Source of the DNA: CAYWBI01 sp964456445
GTDB taxonomy: Bacteria; Calditrichota; Calditrichia; Calditrichales; J004
Length of the DNA stretch: 7,456 nucleotides
Assembly: GCA_964456445.1 (NCBI GenBank)
Contig: CAYWBI010000182.1
Span: 1 to 7,456, forward strand
Reading direction: 5' to 3'
This document shows positions 6,328 through 7,456 of this stretch, one piece after another. A program made the position numbers and the translations under genes. The notes under the pieces are model-generated. The model saw nothing but the letters and a program-made list of their open reading frames with translations, was not told the origin of the DNA and searched no databases. The number at the start of each line of letters is the position of its first letter. Positions within the stretch are counted from its first letter, which is position 1.

Positions 6328-6962
6328 GCCGTTCGCAGCATTGGCTGGAACGTGTTGCCGATTTTAAGAAAGCTGAATCCGCTTCGTTTTTTAAACGGCC
6401 CTTGGTTTTTGCCGGGGATTCACTCACCGAACAATTTGATCTGGAGCATTTTTTCAGGGGCCGCCCCCTGGTCAATCACGGTATAAGCGGCGATCATATC
6501 GATGGTCTGACCGAACGCCTGAGCATCGGTTTGAAGCTTCATCCACAAGCGTTGTTTGTCATGATTGGCATCAACGATATTTTTGATGATATGGATTCTG
6601 ACATTTTGTACGCCCGATACAATCTATTATTTGATGGTCTTATTACGGCAAAGACAGCAGGTATTCCGGTGTTTTGGTTTAGTTTGTTGCCGGTGGGCGG
6701 CCCATGGGCCGGGGCTGAAAAAATTGACAGGATACGTGAAATGAATGATTTCTTAAGTCGGAAATGCATGGGTGCACATTTGGACTTTTTAAACATCTAC
6801 CGTCATTTCAGTACGGACGAAATGAGTCTAAACCCCATTTATACAACCGATGGAATACACCTGTCCCGTTTGGGGTATTCCCAATGGAGAGATGTCTTGA
6901 TAAAGTGGGATCAGCCGTTTGTTCAAAGCGGTGCAGATATTGCTTTTCAGCAATTATTGTAA
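6324..6962 (+). CDS. SGNH/GDSL-family hydrolase, likely esterase
   Basis: The 212-residue protein has the SGNH blocks in order. Block I is FAGDSLTEQF with nucleophile S33. Block II is HGISGDHIDGL with the oxyanion glycine near G56. Block III is IGINDIFDD with N84. Block V is DGIHLSRLGY with D176 and H179, completing a Ser-Asp-His triad. The set resembles the platelet-activating-factor acetylhydrolase and sialate/acetylxylan esterase-like branch of the family, so it probably removes an acyl or acetyl ester. The substrate cannot be read from the sequence. It has no signal peptide, which suggests a cytoplasmic enzyme. The ATG overlaps the TPR stop as ATGA, and AGGAAG lies about 10 nt upstream within the TPR gene, so the two are probably translationally coupled. 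Confidence 0.9.
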   Translation: MSRSQHWLERVADFKKAESASFFKRPLVFAGDSLTEQFDLEHFFRGRPLVNHGISGDHIDGLTERLSIGLKLHPQALFVMIGINDIFDDMDSDILYARYNLLFDGLITAKTAGIPVFWFSLLPVGGPWAGAEKIDRIREMNDFLSRKCMGAHLDFLNIYRHFSTDEMSLNPIYTTDGIHLSRLGYSQWRDVLIKWDQPFVQSGADIAFQQLL

Positions 6963-6992
6963 CTTATTTCAACTTAAAGACTTTAAATATAA

Positions 6993-7250
6993 ATGAAACT
7001 CTTACGAACGGTTATTCAAAAATCGCTTATCTTTTTCGTACACGTTTATCAGTACACGTTGTCGCCCTTTTTGGGTAGTAATTGCCGCCATACACCAACC
7101 TGTTCCAATTACACGATCGAAGCTATAGAACTATACGGGCCGCTGAAAGGGAGTTGGATGGGCGCCAAACGGATTGCCCGCTGCAACCCCTGGGGAACCT
7201 CGGGATATGACCCGGTGCCCCCGAAGGAAGGGCACAACCATATCCATTAG
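6993..7250 (+). CDS. yidD: Membrane protein insertion efficiency factor YidD
   Basis: The 85-residue product is a full-length YidD. It has an amphipathic N-terminal helix (about 3-22), then SPFLGSNCRHTPTCSNYTIE (24-43) and later RCNPWGTSGYDPVP (63-76). The conserved cysteines C31, C37 and C64 are all present. YidD is a peripheral inner-membrane protein that assists YidC/Sec-dependent insertion of membrane proteins. In many bacteria it sits between rnpA and yidC, but here it follows an unrelated SGNH hydrolase after 30 nt. That spacer is AT-rich with no Shine-Dalgarno, so yidD may be read through from upstream and translated from an SD-less site, or have its own start. The short histidine-containing tail is variable in the family. 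Confidence 0.95.
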   Translation: MKLLRTVIQKSLIFFVHVYQYTLSPFLGSNCRHTPTCSNYTIEAIELYGPLKGSWMGAKRIARCNPWGTSGYDPVPPKEGHNHIH

Positions 7251-7456
7251 TCCGCTACAAATGAAATTTGCGAAAAAATGTAAAAAATATTCTGATTGAG
7301 TTTTAATATAGCCTTTCCTAGCGAAGATTCGCGCGAATTTTATTGGCCTAAATCCCGGGATGAACGAGACGCGCCCTCACGTATATAACCCTTTCATGCT
7401 TTTTTAAGGCTCTACTGGGTTTTGTGTGGAAATAGAATACGCCTTTTAATGAACAT
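7251..7456. other. Intergenic tail with two short palindromes
   Basis: I see no gene in these 206 bases on either strand. ATTCGCGCGAAT (7327-7338) and ATCCCGGGAT (7352-7361) are perfect palindromes 13 bases apart. A weak CAAAT/ATTTG hairpin follows the yidD stop but has no U-tract, so no terminator for yidD is evident. Confidence 0.5.

Overview
The window looks like an ordinary piece of bacterial chromosome. It is probably from the Fibrobacterota-Chlorobiota-Bacteroidota (FCB) assemblage, perhaps a Calditrichota- or Ignavibacteriota-like lineage. This rests only on the feel of the RNase G, YidD and lipoprotein sequences and on the AT-rich spacers with few strong Shine-Dalgarno sites, so it is a tentative inference. 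I see no rRNA, tRNA, CRISPR array, transposase or phage gene.

Layout. Positions 1-471 hold no convincing gene, only weak AT-rich hairpins and a doubtful small ORF. Positions 472-4394 form a tight minus-strand operon, read right to left: rng (RNase G-type endoribonuclease), lysA (diaminopimelate decarboxylase) and alr (alanine racemase). The rng-lysA gap is 9 nt, and the lysA stop and alr start share one base. LysA consumes meso-DAP to make lysine and Alr makes D-alanine, so two cell-wall and amino-acid enzymes are co-expressed with an RNA-processing enzyme.

Positions 4395-5493 are a roughly 1.1-kb divergent intergenic region with no recognisable protein gene but several inverted repeats. These include a terminator-like hairpin with an exclusive alternative fold in the probable rng leader (4476-4505), a near-perfect 13-bp dyad (4577-4608), and a structured patch of nested inverted repeats (4863-4962).

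Positions 5494-7250 carry a plus-strand cluster: a putative lipoprotein of unknown function, a small TPR protein, an SGNH/GDSL hydrolase overlapping it by ATGA, and yidD. The first three look co-translated. yidD follows after a 30-nt spacer without an SD and may have its own signals. Positions 7251-7456 have no gene, only two short perfect palindromes.

I find no clear evidence for a new multi-gene system. The best leads are the structured leader of the rng operon, the dyads in the divergent intergenic region, and the lipoprotein-TPR-SGNH cluster.
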